DNA of 64,000 nt from an uncultured Cellulophaga sp. Its GTDB lineage: Bacteria; Bacteroidota; Bacteroidia; Flavobacteriales; Flavobacteriaceae. The notes beneath the pieces were generated by a model. That model did no database searches. It was given only the letters and a program-made list of their open reading frames with translations, and was not told the origin of the DNA. A program made the position numbers and the translations under genes. Below are positions 53,694-63,292 of this stretch, in pieces. The stretch spans positions 372,001 through 436,000 of the forward strand of contig CANLOV010000002.1 in assembly GCA_947492955.1 (NCBI GenBank), read 5' to 3'. Position 1 is the stretch's first letter; each line of letters starts with the position of its first letter.

Positions 53694-54347
53694 TTATAAT
53701 ATCATTTCTGGTATATCAGCATCAACAATTAAAGAGCCTTCTGTAGCTTTTTTAATAGTTTCTATACTTACACCTGGTGCTCGTTCTAATAATTTAAAAC
53801 CATTAGATACAACCTCTAATACTGCCAAATTGGTAACTATTTTTTTTACACAACCTACTCCTGTAAGTGGTAATGTACATTTCTTTAATAATTTAGAAGC
53901 CCCTTTTCTATTGGTATGCATCATGGCTACAATAATATTTTCTGCAGAAGCTACTAAATCCATAGCGCCACCCATACCTTTTACCAATTTACCTGGTATT
54001 TTCCAATTAGCAATATCTCCATTCTCTGCCACTTCCATAGCTCCTAAAATGGTTAAATCTACGTGCTTGCCTCTAATCATTCCAAAACTAGTAGCAGAAT
54101 CAAAGAAAGAAGCCCCAGGAAGCGTTGTAATGGTTTGTTTACCTGCATTAATAATATCTGCATCTTCTTCACCTTCAAAAGGAAATGGTCCCATCCCTAA
54201 AACACCATTTTCGCTCTGAAACTCTACATTAATATCTTCTCTAACAAAATTAGCCACCAATGTAGGAATACCTATGCCCAAATTAACATAATAACCATCT
54301 TGCACCTCTCTGGCAATTCGTCTTGCAATTCCGTTTTTATCTAACAT
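53694..54347 (-). CDS. scoB: 3-oxoacid CoA-transferase subunit B
   Basis: A 217-residue protein of the CoA transferase family I, beta type. It has NLGIGIPTLVANFV, the catalytic glutamate in FQSENGVLGMGPFP, GASFFDSATSFGMIRGKHVD, and AMMHTNRKGASKLLKKCTLPLTG (partial quotes). It moves CoA between succinyl-CoA and an oxo acid such as acetoacetate. The partner subunit A gene lies upstream, with a four-helix-bundle gene between. Confidence 0.9.
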   Translation of the reverse strand: MLDKNGIARRIAREVQDGYYVNLGIGIPTLVANFVREDINVEFQSENGVLGMGPFPFEGEEDADIINAGKQTITTLPGASFFDSATSFGMIRGKHVDLTILGAMEVAENGDIANWKIPGKLVKGMGGAMDLVASAENIIVAMMHTNRKGASKLLKKCTLPLTGVGCVKKIVTNLAVLEVVSNGFKLLERAPGVSIETIKKATEGSLIVDADIPEMIL

Positions 54348-54418
54348 AATAAATCAATGTAATAATTTAGAAATCTATTTAATATAACAATTTAGTCCTA
54401 CACTAATTCTAAATGTTT

Positions 54419-54769
54419 TTATTCTTTCTTAATATTTTTTTTACTTGTACTCACAATTTTATACATAATTAACCCCAACTGATTAATTTCATTTTCTAAC
54501 TGAATATCAAAAGGATACGTTTTAGATTCTTTACAAAGTATTAACCAATATTTAGTTTCTTCTAACTCTTTTAAAGCAATTTTAATTTTATGAATAAAAT
54601 CTAATCTACTCTCTGCATTTTGTGCTTCATGAATATTTGCTCCTATACTAGTACCAGATTTCAATAGTTGCTTTGCAATTACATACTTCTTTTTTTCTTC
54701 GAGTAATTCGCAAAATTTGATTATCAACAAAGCAAGTTTTATTGATTTTTCAACAACAGGATTTCCCAT
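54419..54769 (-). CDS. Four-helix-bundle protein (23S intervening-sequence / S23 family), second copy
   Basis: A 116-residue helical protein with the family core LLKSGTSIGANIHEAQNAES, then HKIKIALKELEETKYWLILCKES and a lysine-rich end. It is clearly distinct in sequence from the copy at 39804-40169 but of the same family. It sits between the CoA transferase A and B genes, splitting a conserved pair. Its start is preceded by the same boundary motif (AAAGGTTAA on the minus strand, TTAACCTTT at 54771-54779). It is likely an inserted element. Confidence 0.83.
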   Translation of the reverse strand: MGNPVVEKSIKLALLIIKFCELLEEKKKYVIAKQLLKSGTSIGANIHEAQNAESRLDFIHKIKIALKELEETKYWLILCKESKTYPFDIQLENEINQLGLIMYKIVSTSKKNIKKE

Positions 54770-54810
54770 ATTAACCTTTATAATTTATACATTAAATCAT
54801 TAATACATTG

Positions 54811-55512
54811 CTACATTTTTTTCTGAACTGTTCTTTGCTCAATACGCTTTTCGTAATTTTCTCCTTGAAAAATTCGCTGTACAAATATTCCTGAAACGTG
54901 AATTTGATTTGGGTCTAACTCACCCGCTGGCACTAATTCTTCTACCTCTGCAACTGTAATTTTTGCAGCACCACACATACAGGGGTTAAAATTACGGGCT
55001 GTTCCTTTAAAAATAAGGTTACCAGCCTCATCTCCTTTCCATGCTTTTACAAAAGCATAATCTGCTTTATAAGCTTCTTCTAAAACATACATTTTACCGT
55101 TAAAATCTCTTGTTTCTTTTCCTTGTGCAACCTCGGTTCCATATCCTGCTGGCGTATAAAAAGCAGGGAAACCAGCTTGGGCAGCTCTACACTTTTCGGC
55201 TAGTGTTCCTTGCGGTGTTAATTCTACCTCTAACTCACCGCTTAACATTTGCCTTTCGAACTCATCATTCTCCCCAACATAAGAAGAAATCATTTTTTTA
55301 ATTTGATGCTTTTGTAATAATAGCCCAAGTCCAAAATCGTCTACCCCTGCATTATTGGAGATACAAGTAATGTCTTTTACCTCTATACGCACCAATTCTT
55401 CTATAGCTTTCTCTGGAATACCACACAAACCAAAACCTCCGAGCATAAAAGTCATTCCGTTTGCGACTCCTGCTAAAGCTTCTTGCACATTATTTACTTG
55501 TTTTCGTATCAT
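54811..55512 (-). CDS. scoA: 3-oxoacid CoA-transferase subunit A
   Basis: A 233-residue CoA transferase family I alpha subunit. It begins [32 protein letters not shown], a glycine-rich CoA loop, and carries [40 protein letters not shown] (shown in short as [10 protein letters not shown] and [13 protein letters not shown]) and [16 protein letters not shown]. It works with subunit B. A four-helix-bundle gene separates the two. The unit ends upstream of PBP1A at a palindromic terminator. Confidence 0.9.
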   Translation of the reverse strand: MIRKQVNNVQEALAGVANGMTFMLGGFGLCGIPEKAIEELVRIEVKDITCISNNAGVDDFGLGLLLQKHQIKKMISSYVGENDEFERQMLSGELEVELTPQGTLAEKCRAAQAGFPAFYTPAGYGTEVAQGKETRDFNGKMYVLEEAYKADYAFVKAWKGDEAGNLIFKGTARNFNPCMCGAAKITVAEVEELVPAGELDPNQIHVSGIFVQRIFQGENYEKRIEQRTVQKKM

Positions 55513-55554
55513 CTTAATAGATTATATTCCTATTAAAAATACGAGTTTAAAACC

Positions 55555-55590
55555 AAAAAAGCGTTTCTATTTAAATAGAAACGCTTTTTT
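55555..55590. terminator. Palindromic terminator before scoA / after PBP1A
   Basis: GCGTTTCTATTT and AAATAGAAACGC (55561-55584) form a perfect palindrome flanked by A6 and T6. It lies after the PBP1A stop on the minus strand. Confidence 0.8.
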
Positions 55591-55615
55591 TATACCATTT
55601 TAGAAATTGAAATAA

Positions 55616-57958
55616 TTAGAAATTTATATCATCTAAATCATCATCAACATCTATATTATCAATAGCTTCTGCAACTTTAGAACAATCTACATTTATAGAT
55701 AAATCTTTTGGTTTTTCAAACGCCTTGTCTGATATCCCTAATTCTTTATTCTTATAATTCTCTTTCATATACATTCCCCATATTGGCAACGCCATAGATG
55801 CTCCCTGACCATAAGTAATGGTTTTAAAATGCGTAGCTCTTTCTTCGCCACCAACCCAAACGCCAGTAACTAAATTAGGCACTATTCCCATAAACCAACC
55901 ATCACTCTGGTTTTGTGTAGTTCCTGTTTTTCCTGCTATTGGGTTTTTAAATGCATACGGATAGCCTGTTATAATTTCTTTATATTCTGCTCTCCATTTA
56001 TCGTAGCCCCTGGTTCTTAAACGTGTTCCTGAGCCTCCTTCTGTAACTCCTTGCATTAAATCTAGCATAGCATAAGAGACATCTTTACTTAATACATCTC
56101 TGGTTTCTGGCACATACTCGTACAAGACCGTACCGTTTTTATCTTCGATACGAGTAACCATTACTGGTTTTACATATACTCCTTGGTTAGCAAAAGTTCC
56201 ATAGGCCCCTACCATCTCGTATACATTCATGTCTGGTGTTCCTAAAGCTATAGAAGGCACTTCTGGTATTTCTCTAGTAATTCCAAGATTTTTTGCTATT
56301 AGCGCTACTGATTTAGGCCCTACTTTATCTATTAATTGTGCCGTTACTGTATTTACCGAATTTGCCAGTGCACTTTTAAGCGTTAACATATTACCAGAAT
56401 ACTTTCCGCTAGAGTTTTTTGGACACCATGGTTCTGGATTTCCATGCTTCTCTGCTTCTATACAGTATTGATTATCTGGTAACGAATCACAGGGAGAATA
56501 ACGCAATTGATCTATAGCTGCTGCATACACTAAAGGCTTAAACGTAGAACCTGCTTGCCTAGCTCCTTGTATTACATTATCGTACTGAAAATGTTTATAG
56601 TTAATACCACCTACCCATGCTTTTACATGACCTGTTTGTGGCTCCATAGACATCATTGCTGTTCTTAAAAAACTTTTATAATAACGAATAGAGTCCATTG
56701 GAGTCATAACAGTATCTTTTTCTTTGGTTTCACTCTCCCAATCAAAAACTGTCATTTCTACTGGTTTATTAAAAGATGCCTTAATTTCTTTCTCCGATTT
56801 TCCTTGAGCTTTCATTATACGTCTACGTTCAGACGTTTTTATAGCTCTATTCATTATTCTTTTTATTTCAGAATCTTTTAAATCTAAAAATGGAGCTGTT
56901 TTGTTTCTGTCTGGTGTATTCTGATGAAAAAACTCCGCTTGCAATCTTTGCATATGACTCTCTACGGCATACTCCGCATTAGTTTGCATACGAGAGTCTA
57001 TAGTTGTGTATATTTTTAAGCCATCTAAATATAGATTCCATTTATCTCGCTCACCTTCTAAAGCTGGTTTTGGATTTTTCTTTATCCATCCGTTCATAAA
57101 TCGCTGCAAATGCATTCTAAAATATGTTGCTATACCATCACGATGTGATTCAGGATTATAGTTCAAATCAATCTTTAATCCCTTTAAAGAATCTTTTTCG
57201 ATTTCATTTATATATTCATATTTTTCCAATTGTCGCAAAACTAAATTCCTCTTATCCTGTGTTTTATCTAAGCGACGAAGAGGATTGAAATAAGATGAAT
57301 TTTGAAGCATGCCCACTAACATTGCTGATTCTTCAATTTTCAAATTCTTAGGTTCTTTTCCAAAGTAAATTTTAGATGCTGATCGTATACCATCTGCATT
57401 ATTACCAAAATCATATATATTTAGATACATCGTCATGATTTCTTCTTTGGTATATCTACGCTCTAATTGAATAGCAATCACCCATTCTTTTACCTTTTGC
57501 TTTATAGTCTCAAATTTGCTACTTGATCTTGGACCAACATAAATTTGTCTTGCCAATTGCTGAGTAATAGTACTAGCGCCTCCTCGTTTTCCTAAGAAGA
57601 ATAAAGCCCTTAATGTTCCGCGGGGATCAATACCCGAATGATCATAAAAACGAACATCTTCACTAGCAATCAATGCATCGACCAAGTTCTGAGGTAAATC
57701 ATCATAGGATACATCAGTACGATTATCATCTAGATAAAATTTCCCTAATAGCTTACCATCTGAGGAAATAATCTGTGAAGCTAAATTTGTCTGAGGATTT
57801 TCAAGTAATTCATAAGTTGGTAATGGCCCCAATAACCCCCATGAAGCTAATAAAAATATAAGCACTGCTAATCCTATTCCGCTAGCAAATAGAATCCAAA
57901 ACCATTTTATAAATTTAAAAAAACTTGTCCCCTTTTTTTTCTTTACAGTCGTTGCCAT
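55616..57958 (-). CDS. mrcA: Penicillin-binding protein 1A (bifunctional)
   Basis: A 780-residue class A PBP. One N-terminal membrane helix at about 13-40 is followed by the GT51 domain (EDVRFYDHSGIDPRGTLR with the catalytic Glu, GGASTITQQLARQ). The transpeptidase domain follows with the Ser of STFKPL, the SANSVNTVTAQ (SxN) box and KTGTTQNQSDGWF (KTG box). It polymerises and cross-links peptidoglycan. It is the last gene of ricT-gldH-mrcA with a 3-base gap from gldH. Confidence 0.93.
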   Translation of the reverse strand: MATTVKKKKGTSFFKFIKWFWILFASGIGLAVLIFLLASWGLLGPLPTYELLENPQTNLASQIISSDGKLLGKFYLDDNRTDVSYDDLPQNLVDALIASEDVRFYDHSGIDPRGTLRALFFLGKRGGASTITQQLARQIYVGPRSSSKFETIKQKVKEWVIAIQLERRYTKEEIMTMYLNIYDFGNNADGIRSASKIYFGKEPKNLKIEESAMLVGMLQNSSYFNPLRRLDKTQDKRNLVLRQLEKYEYINEIEKDSLKGLKIDLNYNPESHRDGIATYFRMHLQRFMNGWIKKNPKPALEGERDKWNLYLDGLKIYTTIDSRMQTNAEYAVESHMQRLQAEFFHQNTPDRNKTAPFLDLKDSEIKRIMNRAIKTSERRRIMKAQGKSEKEIKASFNKPVEMTVFDWESETKEKDTVMTPMDSIRYYKSFLRTAMMSMEPQTGHVKAWVGGINYKHFQYDNVIQGARQAGSTFKPLVYAAAIDQLRYSPCDSLPDNQYCIEAEKHGNPEPWCPKNSSGKYSGNMLTLKSALANSVNTVTAQLIDKVGPKSVALIAKNLGITREIPEVPSIALGTPDMNVYEMVGAYGTFANQGVYVKPVMVTRIEDKNGTVLYEYVPETRDVLSKDVSYAMLDLMQGVTEGGSGTRLRTRGYDKWRAEYKEIITGYPYAFKNPIAGKTGTTQNQSDGWFMGIVPNLVTGVWVGGEERATHFKTITYGQGASMALPIWGMYMKENYKNKELGISDKAFEKPKDLSINVDCSKVAEAIDNIDVDDDLDDINF

Positions 57959-57961
57959 AGA

Positions 57962-58444
57962 CTATTTACTTTTTTCTATTTGAAATCCAACATCTATGAT
58001 GCCTTCTAAATTTATTACCCCGTCTACTTTGCCATTTTTACGCATAGCATGAGATATATCTATTGTATATACGCCGTTAGATTTAAAAACGATGTTTTCT
58101 TTATACCACAATTTGTTTTCTTTAACTCCGCTATATCCTTTACCCAACCATTCTCCATTTGGTTTTGCCATTTCGTACTCTAAAGTATCTTTAATGGTTT
58201 CTCCTTCAGGAGTATTTAACTCTGTTATTAAAAATAAATTGCTGTAAGGATAATTTTCATCATTTCTAATATTAATAAATAAATGATGAGGCTGAATTGT
58301 ATCTAGCTCAGAAAATTCAAACTTTATACTATTTTCTTTGTTCCAAACACCATCATTTACAGATTGATATTTAGACCAAATTAGTTTACTATTACACGAA
58401 ACTATTAACAAAACAACTAATAGTAATAAAAAATTCCTATGCAT
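57962..58444 (-). CDS. gldH: Gliding motility lipoprotein GldH
   Basis: A 160-residue protein with a lipoprotein signal (LLIVSCNSK, Cys17) and the GldH pattern KYQSVNDGVWNKENSIKFEF, FINIRNDENYPYSNLFLITE, MAKPNGEWLGKGYSGVKENK (partial quotes) and IDISHAMRKNGKVDGV. GldH is needed for gliding and chitin use in flavobacteria. The order ricT-gldH-mrcA is conserved in this group. Its first bases overlap ricT by 8. Confidence 0.92.
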   Translation of the reverse strand: MHRNFLLLLVVLLIVSCNSKLIWSKYQSVNDGVWNKENSIKFEFSELDTIQPHHLFINIRNDENYPYSNLFLITELNTPEGETIKDTLEYEMAKPNGEWLGKGYSGVKENKLWYKENIVFKSNGVYTIDISHAMRKNGKVDGVINLEGIIDVGFQIEKSK

Positions 58445-59612
58445 TTTTAGCGGGTCTTTTTCTATTATTTCTCCTTTTCTTGTTCTTATTATTTCTTTTA
58501 TTCTTACTGCGCTTAGGCTTATCGAAACGCGTAAGACTATCTTGCCCCACTACATTCTCGAAAACTACTTCTTTTTCCTCAGTAGTGTCGTTTAATAATG
58601 TGTACTCTTCTAAACTAACTACTTTTTGTTTTTTCTTATTTTTTTCAACAATTTCGTGTACTTGTTGTTTTGTTAAAACATGCCAATTAGAAGGGTCGTC
58701 TCTATATGTAAACCAAAGTAGTCCTTTAAATATGTCCGTTTTTTGACAATATGCTAATCCTTTTTCTGTATATAATTTTATGTCTTGCCCTGGAAAGTCT
58801 TTTAAAGCTTCTAAATACACATCTAACTCATAATTTAAACAGCACTTTAATTTTCCACACTGTCCTGCTAATTTCTGAGGATTTAAAGAAAGCTGCTGGT
58901 AACGCGCAGCAGATGTGCTTACCGATCTAAAATCTGTTAACCAAGTAGAGCAGCATAATTCTCTTCCGCAAGAGCCTATTCCTCCTAAACGTTGCGCTTC
59001 TTGCCTATAGCCTATCTGGCGCATTTCTATACGAATACCAAATGCAGAAGCCATATCTTTTATTAGCTGCCTAAAATCTACACGCTCTTCTGCTGTGTAA
59101 AAAAAAGTGGCTTTTGAGCCATCTCCCTGAAATTCAACATCGGACAACTTCATTTCTAGATTAAGTGCTATAGCAATTTCTCTAGAACGCTTTTGTATTT
59201 CTGCTTCTCGATCTCGGCATTTTTGCCATATATCTATATCTTTCTGTGATGCTTTTCTATAAATTTTAGGAACATCTTTACTATTAAAGTCTTCCTTTTT
59301 CTTTTTCATTTGCACTTTAACCAGCTCTCCCACAAGGGTTACCATACCAATATCATGACCCGATTTCGCCTGTGTAGCTACCAAATCGCCTATGGATAAA
59401 GACAAATTTTCTGTATTCCTAAAAAATTCTTTTCTGCTATTTTTAAAGCGAACCTCAACGCAATCGAAAGGTTTTTCTCCGCCAGGAAGAGACATATTGG
59501 AAAGCCAATCAAAAACGGTTAGTTTATTACAACTATCTGTGCCACAAGTACCATTGTTCTTGCATCCACCTGGTTTTCCGTCTTTGCCAGTTGAACAACT
59601 GCTACAACTCAT
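58437..59612 (-). CDS. ricT: RicT/PSP1 domain protein
   Basis: A 391-residue protein with the PSP1 core (about 60-290: VEVRFKNSRKEFFRN, HDIGMVTLVGELVKVQM, RIEMRQIGYRQEAQRLGGIGSCGRELCCSTWL, CGKLKCCLNYELDVY; shown in pieces). The N-terminal 30 residues are Cys-rich and the C-terminal 40 are strongly basic. RicT-type proteins form a Fe-S complex linked to RNA turnover and cell signalling. It starts the ricT-gldH-mrcA unit. Confidence 0.85.
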   Translation of the reverse strand: MSCSSCSTGKDGKPGGCKNNGTCGTDSCNKLTVFDWLSNMSLPGGEKPFDCVEVRFKNSRKEFFRNTENLSLSIGDLVATQAKSGHDIGMVTLVGELVKVQMKKKKEDFNSKDVPKIYRKASQKDIDIWQKCRDREAEIQKRSREIAIALNLEMKLSDVEFQGDGSKATFFYTAEERVDFRQLIKDMASAFGIRIEMRQIGYRQEAQRLGGIGSCGRELCCSTWLTDFRSVSTSAARYQQLSLNPQKLAGQCGKLKCCLNYELDVYLEALKDFPGQDIKLYTEKGLAYCQKTDIFKGLLWFTYRDDPSNWHVLTKQQVHEIVEKNKKKQKVVSLEEYTLLNDTTEEKEVVFENVVGQDSLTRFDKPKRSKNKRNNKNKKRRNNRKRPAKNA

Positions 59613-59776
59613 ATTATATATATTGATTTAGTAAAAATGCCTATTTCTACTAAAGAAGGTTCATAAAAATTAATACGCCAAAACAATATTTTGGACTTAA
59701 CCGTAAAGATAACATATTTTTAATATGATAAAGTCTAAGGAACGCCATTGACCATAATCCACTAAAAATAATTATT

Positions 59777-60808
59777 TTACTTTTTATACTTTAATACTTC
59801 TGATCGTCCTTTTTTAAAGATCTTATTGCTTACCGTTTTTCCTTTTCTTAATGCTTTTTGCTCTTCTTGCGGTAATGCGTGTATTTCTTTACACTCATTA
59901 GAACAACACCCGTTCATTTCTTCTTTACAATTTTCGCATTGTATAAAAAGTAAATGACAAGCTTCATTTGCACAATTCTCGTGTGTATCGCAAGGGTTTC
60001 CACATTGGTGGCAATTTGCAATTACATCATTAGAGATACGCTCTCCTCTTCTATGATCAAAAACAAAGTTTTTGCCTAAAAACTTATTCTCTAAATTATT
60101 AGAATTTACCTGTCTTGTATATTCTATAATACCACCTTCTAACTGGTACACATTTTTAAAGCCCTTGTGTTTATAATAAGCACTTGCTTTCTCGCAACGA
60201 ATACCACCAGTACAATACATTACTAGTTTTTTATCTTCTTTGTGTTCTTCTAAGTCTTTTTCTATAATATCTAAAGAATCTCTAAAGGTATCTACATCTG
60301 GTGTTATAGCATTTTTAAAATGTCCTATTTCACTTTCGTAGTGGTTACGCATGTCTACAAGAACCGTATCTGGGTCTTCTATTAGCTCATTAAATTGCTC
60401 TGCGCCTACATGGATTCCTTTATTGGTAACATCAAAAGCATCATCATTAAGACCATCTGCAACAATCTTTTTTCTAACTTTTACCTTTAATTTTAAAAAC
60501 GATTTATTGTCTTGTTCTATGGCAATATTTAACCGCACGTTTTCTAAAAAAACAATGCTATCTAAATGCGTTTTAAAGGCTTCAAAATTTTCTGCTGGCA
60601 CAGATAATTGGGCATTAATACCTTCATAGGCCACATAAATACGACCTAAAACATCTAATGCATCCCAATTAATGAATAAATGATTTCTAAAAATAGTTGG
60701 ATTTCCTATGTGTGCATATTTGTAGAAAGAAATGGTAAGGCGTTCTTTTCCTGCCTCTTCTATAAGCGCCGCTCTTTCTTTTGCACTTAATGTATTGTAC
60801 AGTTGCAT
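59777..60808 (-). CDS. trhO: tRNA uridine(34) hydroxylase, rhodanese-type (TrhO)
   Basis: A 343-residue protein with an N-terminal acylphosphatase-like part (to about 110), a rhodanese domain (VLVDMRNHYESEIGHFKNAI and the catalytic loop YCTGGIRCEKASAYY, Cys near 199) and a C-terminal zinc-like cluster of cysteines (CHQCGNPCDTHENC, CENCKEEMNGCCSNEC). This is the TrhO/YceA layout. TrhO hydroxylates uridine 34 of tRNA with oxygen. A -7 element precedes it. Confidence 0.92.
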   Translation of the reverse strand: MQLYNTLSAKERAALIEEAGKERLTISFYKYAHIGNPTIFRNHLFINWDALDVLGRIYVAYEGINAQLSVPAENFEAFKTHLDSIVFLENVRLNIAIEQDNKSFLKLKVKVRKKIVADGLNDDAFDVTNKGIHVGAEQFNELIEDPDTVLVDMRNHYESEIGHFKNAITPDVDTFRDSLDIIEKDLEEHKEDKKLVMYCTGGIRCEKASAYYKHKGFKNVYQLEGGIIEYTRQVNSNNLENKFLGKNFVFDHRRGERISNDVIANCHQCGNPCDTHENCANEACHLLFIQCENCKEEMNGCCSNECKEIHALPQEEQKALRKGKTVSNKIFKKGRSEVLKYKK

Positions 60809-60848
60809 GCTATACTAATTATTTAAGATTAAAGAATTTTATAAGCCA

Positions 60849-60856
60849 CAAAAGTA
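60849..60856 (-). promoter_or_regulatory. -7 promoter element of trhO
   Basis: Reads TACTTTTG on the minus strand, fits TAnnTTTG, 40 bases before the ATG. Confidence 0.45.
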
Positions 60857-60875
60857 ACTATAATTGTTATCAAAA

Positions 60876-60907
60876 AAAAGAGTCTTAGGTGCACCTAAGA
60901 CTCTTTT
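60876..60907 (-). terminator. Perfect 16-bp palindromic terminator
   Basis: AAAAGAGTCTTAGGTG and CACCTAAGACTCTTTT are exact complements, with T8 on the minus strand. It lies 15 bases beyond the stop of the 18-codon frame at 60923-60979, so it must end a short minus-strand transcript of that region, and it also insulates trhO. Confidence 0.85.
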
Positions 60908-60922
60908 AAGACCATTCCTTTT

Positions 60923-60979
60923 TCATTTTTTCTTTTTCATAGGAACTTCTACAAAAGGAAAATAGTCATCGTTGCCCAT
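60923..60979 (-). CDS. Candidate 18-residue peptide
   Basis: MGNDDYFPFVEVPMKKKK, an ATG-to-TGA frame whose stop lies 15 bases before a strong minus-strand terminator. Its start codon lies inside a CCATTGT/ACAATGG hairpin (60976-60995), which could expose or hide initiation. The whole 364-base gap between trhO and recA has no other gene. It could equally be a small RNA with an accidental frame. Expression is unknown. Confidence 0.4.
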   Translation of the reverse strand: MGNDDYFPFVEVPMKKKK

Positions 60980-61172
60980 TGTATAAAAACAATGGTATTA
61001 CAATTTAAAACTTGGTTGGTTCACTTAATAAGATGCTGATTTTTAAAAAGGTTGCGTTAGCCAAACACATTTTATTTATTATTTTAAAAATAAAACAGAA
61101 ATATAAATTCCATTTCATTTATGGCATTTTGAAAAAAGAAATGTTAATTTAGCCTTCCTAATAAGAGAACAA

Positions 61173-62180
61173 ATGAGCAACGACAAAGAAGCAAAATTAA
61201 AAGCACTAAAACTTACCTTAGACAAATTAGATAAAACATACGGAAAAGGTTCCGTAATGAAATTAGGAGACAGTGTTGTAGAAGATGTAGATGTAATTCC
61301 TTCTGGTTCTTTAGGATTAGATGTTGCTTTAGGAGTTGGTGGTTACCCAAGAGGTAGAGTTATAGAAATATACGGACCAGAATCTTCTGGTAAAACAACG
61401 CTTACTTTACATGCCATTGCCGAAGCTCAAAAAAATGGTGGTATTGCAGCTTTTATTGATGCAGAACATGCTTTTGACCGTTTTTATGCTAAAAAATTAG
61501 GTATAGATATAGATAATCTAATTATTTCTCAGCCAGACCATGGAGAACAGGCTTTAGAAATTGCCGATAATTTAATTCGCTCTGGAGCTATTGATATTAT
61601 TGTAGTAGATTCTGTGGCAGCCTTAACTCCTAAGAGCGAAATTGAAGGAGAAATGGGAGACTCTAAAATGGGCTTACACGCAAGGTTAATGTCACAAGCA
61701 TTAAGAAAATTAACTAGTTCTATTAGCAAAACTAATTGTACTGTAATTTTTATAAATCAGTTAAGAGAAAAAATTGGAGTTATGTTTGGTAACCCAGAAA
61801 CAACTACTGGTGGTAATGCCCTTAAATTTTATGCTTCTGTTCGTTTAGATATCAGACGATCTACACAAATTAAAAATAGTGATGGTGAAGTACAAGGTAA
61901 CAAAACACGTGTAAAGGTTGTTAAAAATAAAGTAGCACCACCGTTTAGAATGGCAGAGTTCGATATTATGTATGGAGAAGGCGTTTCTAAAGTAGGAGAA
62001 ATTATAGATTTAGGTGTAGAATACGAAATTATTAAAAAGAGTGGTTCGTGGTTTAGTTATGGAGACACCAAACTAGGACAAGGTAGAGATGCTGTTAAAA
62101 ATTTACTATTAGACAACCCTGAGTTATTTGAAGAACTCGATGTAAAAATAAGAGAAGCTATAAAAGCTGTTAAAAGTTAA
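61173..62180 (+). CDS. recA: Recombinase RecA
   Basis: A 335-residue RecA. Walker A is GPESSGKT (68-75), Walker B is [11 protein letters not shown], and [37 protein letters not shown] holds loops L1 and L2 (shown in pieces: [16 protein letters not shown] and [12 protein letters not shown]). It is the strand-exchange ATPase for homologous recombination and SOS induction. It is monocistronic with a strong terminator. The length is within the family range. Confidence 0.97.
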   Translation: MSNDKEAKLKALKLTLDKLDKTYGKGSVMKLGDSVVEDVDVIPSGSLGLDVALGVGGYPRGRVIEIYGPESSGKTTLTLHAIAEAQKNGGIAAFIDAEHAFDRFYAKKLGIDIDNLIISQPDHGEQALEIADNLIRSGAIDIIVVDSVAALTPKSEIEGEMGDSKMGLHARLMSQALRKLTSSISKTNCTVIFINQLREKIGVMFGNPETTTGGNALKFYASVRLDIRRSTQIKNSDGEVQGNKTRVKVVKNKVAPPFRMAEFDIMYGEGVSKVGEIIDLGVEYEIIKKSGSWFSYGDTKLGQGRDAVKNLLLDNPELFEELDVKIREAIKAVKS

Positions 62181-62212
62181 AAAAAACGCCCGATAATATC
62201 GGGCGTTTTTTT
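62181..62212 (+). terminator. Terminator of recA
   Basis: AAACGCCCGATA pairs with TATCGGGCGTTT, followed by a T8 run, directly behind the recA stop. Confidence 0.88.
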
Positions 62213-62267
62213 TATTATACACGCAACCTTTTCATAAAATAAGCATCTTTAAAAAAAAGAAAATGTT

Positions 62268-62684
62268 ATGAAAAAGTTATTTTTATTTCTAGTAATTATT
62301 ATACTAGCTGTATCTTATAACTCATGTAGTGTAGATGATGGTCCAAATTTTAGAATTGCAGCGCTACAGATTACAGATGCAGAATTCCCAGATGCATTTA
62401 AAAAAGATTCAACATACACTATAAAAGTAAAATATATAAGGCCAGATAGCTGTACTTTTTTCGAAGGTTTTGAAGTAGTTAGAGAAGCCGATACTATTAG
62501 AAACGTAGCCGTTATTGGATCTATAATGACAGATTCTAATGATTGTAGAGAAATTGCAGAAGAATTAGAAACAAGTTTTGAGTTTAAAGTTTTATATTCT
62601 GACACCTATTTGTTTAAATTTTTAACTGGAAACAACCAAGACGGAGAAGCTCAATATTTAGAAATAGAAGTTCCCGTAAATTAA
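62268..62684 (+). CDS. Hypothetical lipoprotein
   Basis: A 138-residue protein with a hydrophobic N-terminus (about 4-16) and a likely lipobox near LAVSYNSCSVDD (Cys20). The rest has short beta-strands such as DSTYTIKVKYIRPDSCTFF, FEGFEVVREADTIRN and EFKVLYSDTYLFKF, and two Cys that may pair. I recognise no family. It lies 22 bases upstream of an ECF sigma factor gene and may be read from the same promoter. It could be the stress signal or a target; both are inferences. Confidence 0.65.
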   Translation: MKKLFLFLVIIILAVSYNSCSVDDGPNFRIAALQITDAEFPDAFKKDSTYTIKVKYIRPDSCTFFEGFEVVREADTIRNVAVIGSIMTDSNDCREIAEELETSFEFKVLYSDTYLFKFLTGNNQDGEAQYLEIEVPVN

Positions 62685-62706
62685 GAACCAACAATTAAAC
62701 CCTATT

Positions 62707-63249
62707 TTGAGTTTAGAAGAGCTCATAAACAATTGCAAAAAAGGAAACAGAAAGGCACACGAACAGTTATATAGAGATTACTCTAAAATACTGTTTGGTA
62801 TATGCCTTAAGTACTCGCGCAATAAAGTGGAGGCAGAAGATAACCTCCATGATAGTTTTATGACTATTTTTAATAAGATAGCTCAATACAAATCCAAAGG
62901 GTCTTTTGAAGGGTGGATTAAAAGAATTACTGTAAATACAGTATTGCAGAAATACAGAAAAGAAGAATTTTTAAATGTAATTTCTGAAAATACCGCAGAA
63001 GTACCTGTAGAAGTTTCTTCTAATGAAACCGACATCCCTTTACAAACTCTTTTAAGCTACATACAAGAATTACCTAATAAGTATAGACTTACTTTTAATT
63101 TATATGTTTTAGATGGATATTCCCATAAAGAAATTGCAGAAATGCTTGGAACATCTACAGGAACATCAAAATCTAACTTAGCAAGAGCAAGAATGTTGCT
63201 AAGAGAAAAAATAGAAATCGCTAATAAGGCAAAAATATCAATAGGCTAA
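62707..63249 (+). CDS. ECF-type RNA polymerase sigma factor
   Basis: A 180-residue sigma factor with region 2 (AHEQLYRDYSKILFGICLKY, DNLHDSFMTIF, FEGWIKRITVN) and region 4 (LPNKYRLTFNLYVLDGYSHKEIAEMLGTS followed by KSNLARARMLLREK; shown in pieces). There is no extra domain. It starts with TTG at 62707; the next internal ATG would cut into region 2. A membrane protein with an N-terminal cytoplasmic segment follows and is its likely anti-sigma factor. The regulon is unknown. Confidence 0.88.
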   Translation: MSLEELINNCKKGNRKAHEQLYRDYSKILFGICLKYSRNKVEAEDNLHDSFMTIFNKIAQYKSKGSFEGWIKRITVNTVLQKYRKEEFLNVISENTAEVPVEVSSNETDIPLQTLLSYIQELPNKYRLTFNLYVLDGYSHKEIAEMLGTSTGTSKSNLARARMLLREKIEIANKAKISIG

Positions 63250-63292
63250 CACCTATTAAAAAATAGAAGATTACTTATGTAATCACGGAAAA

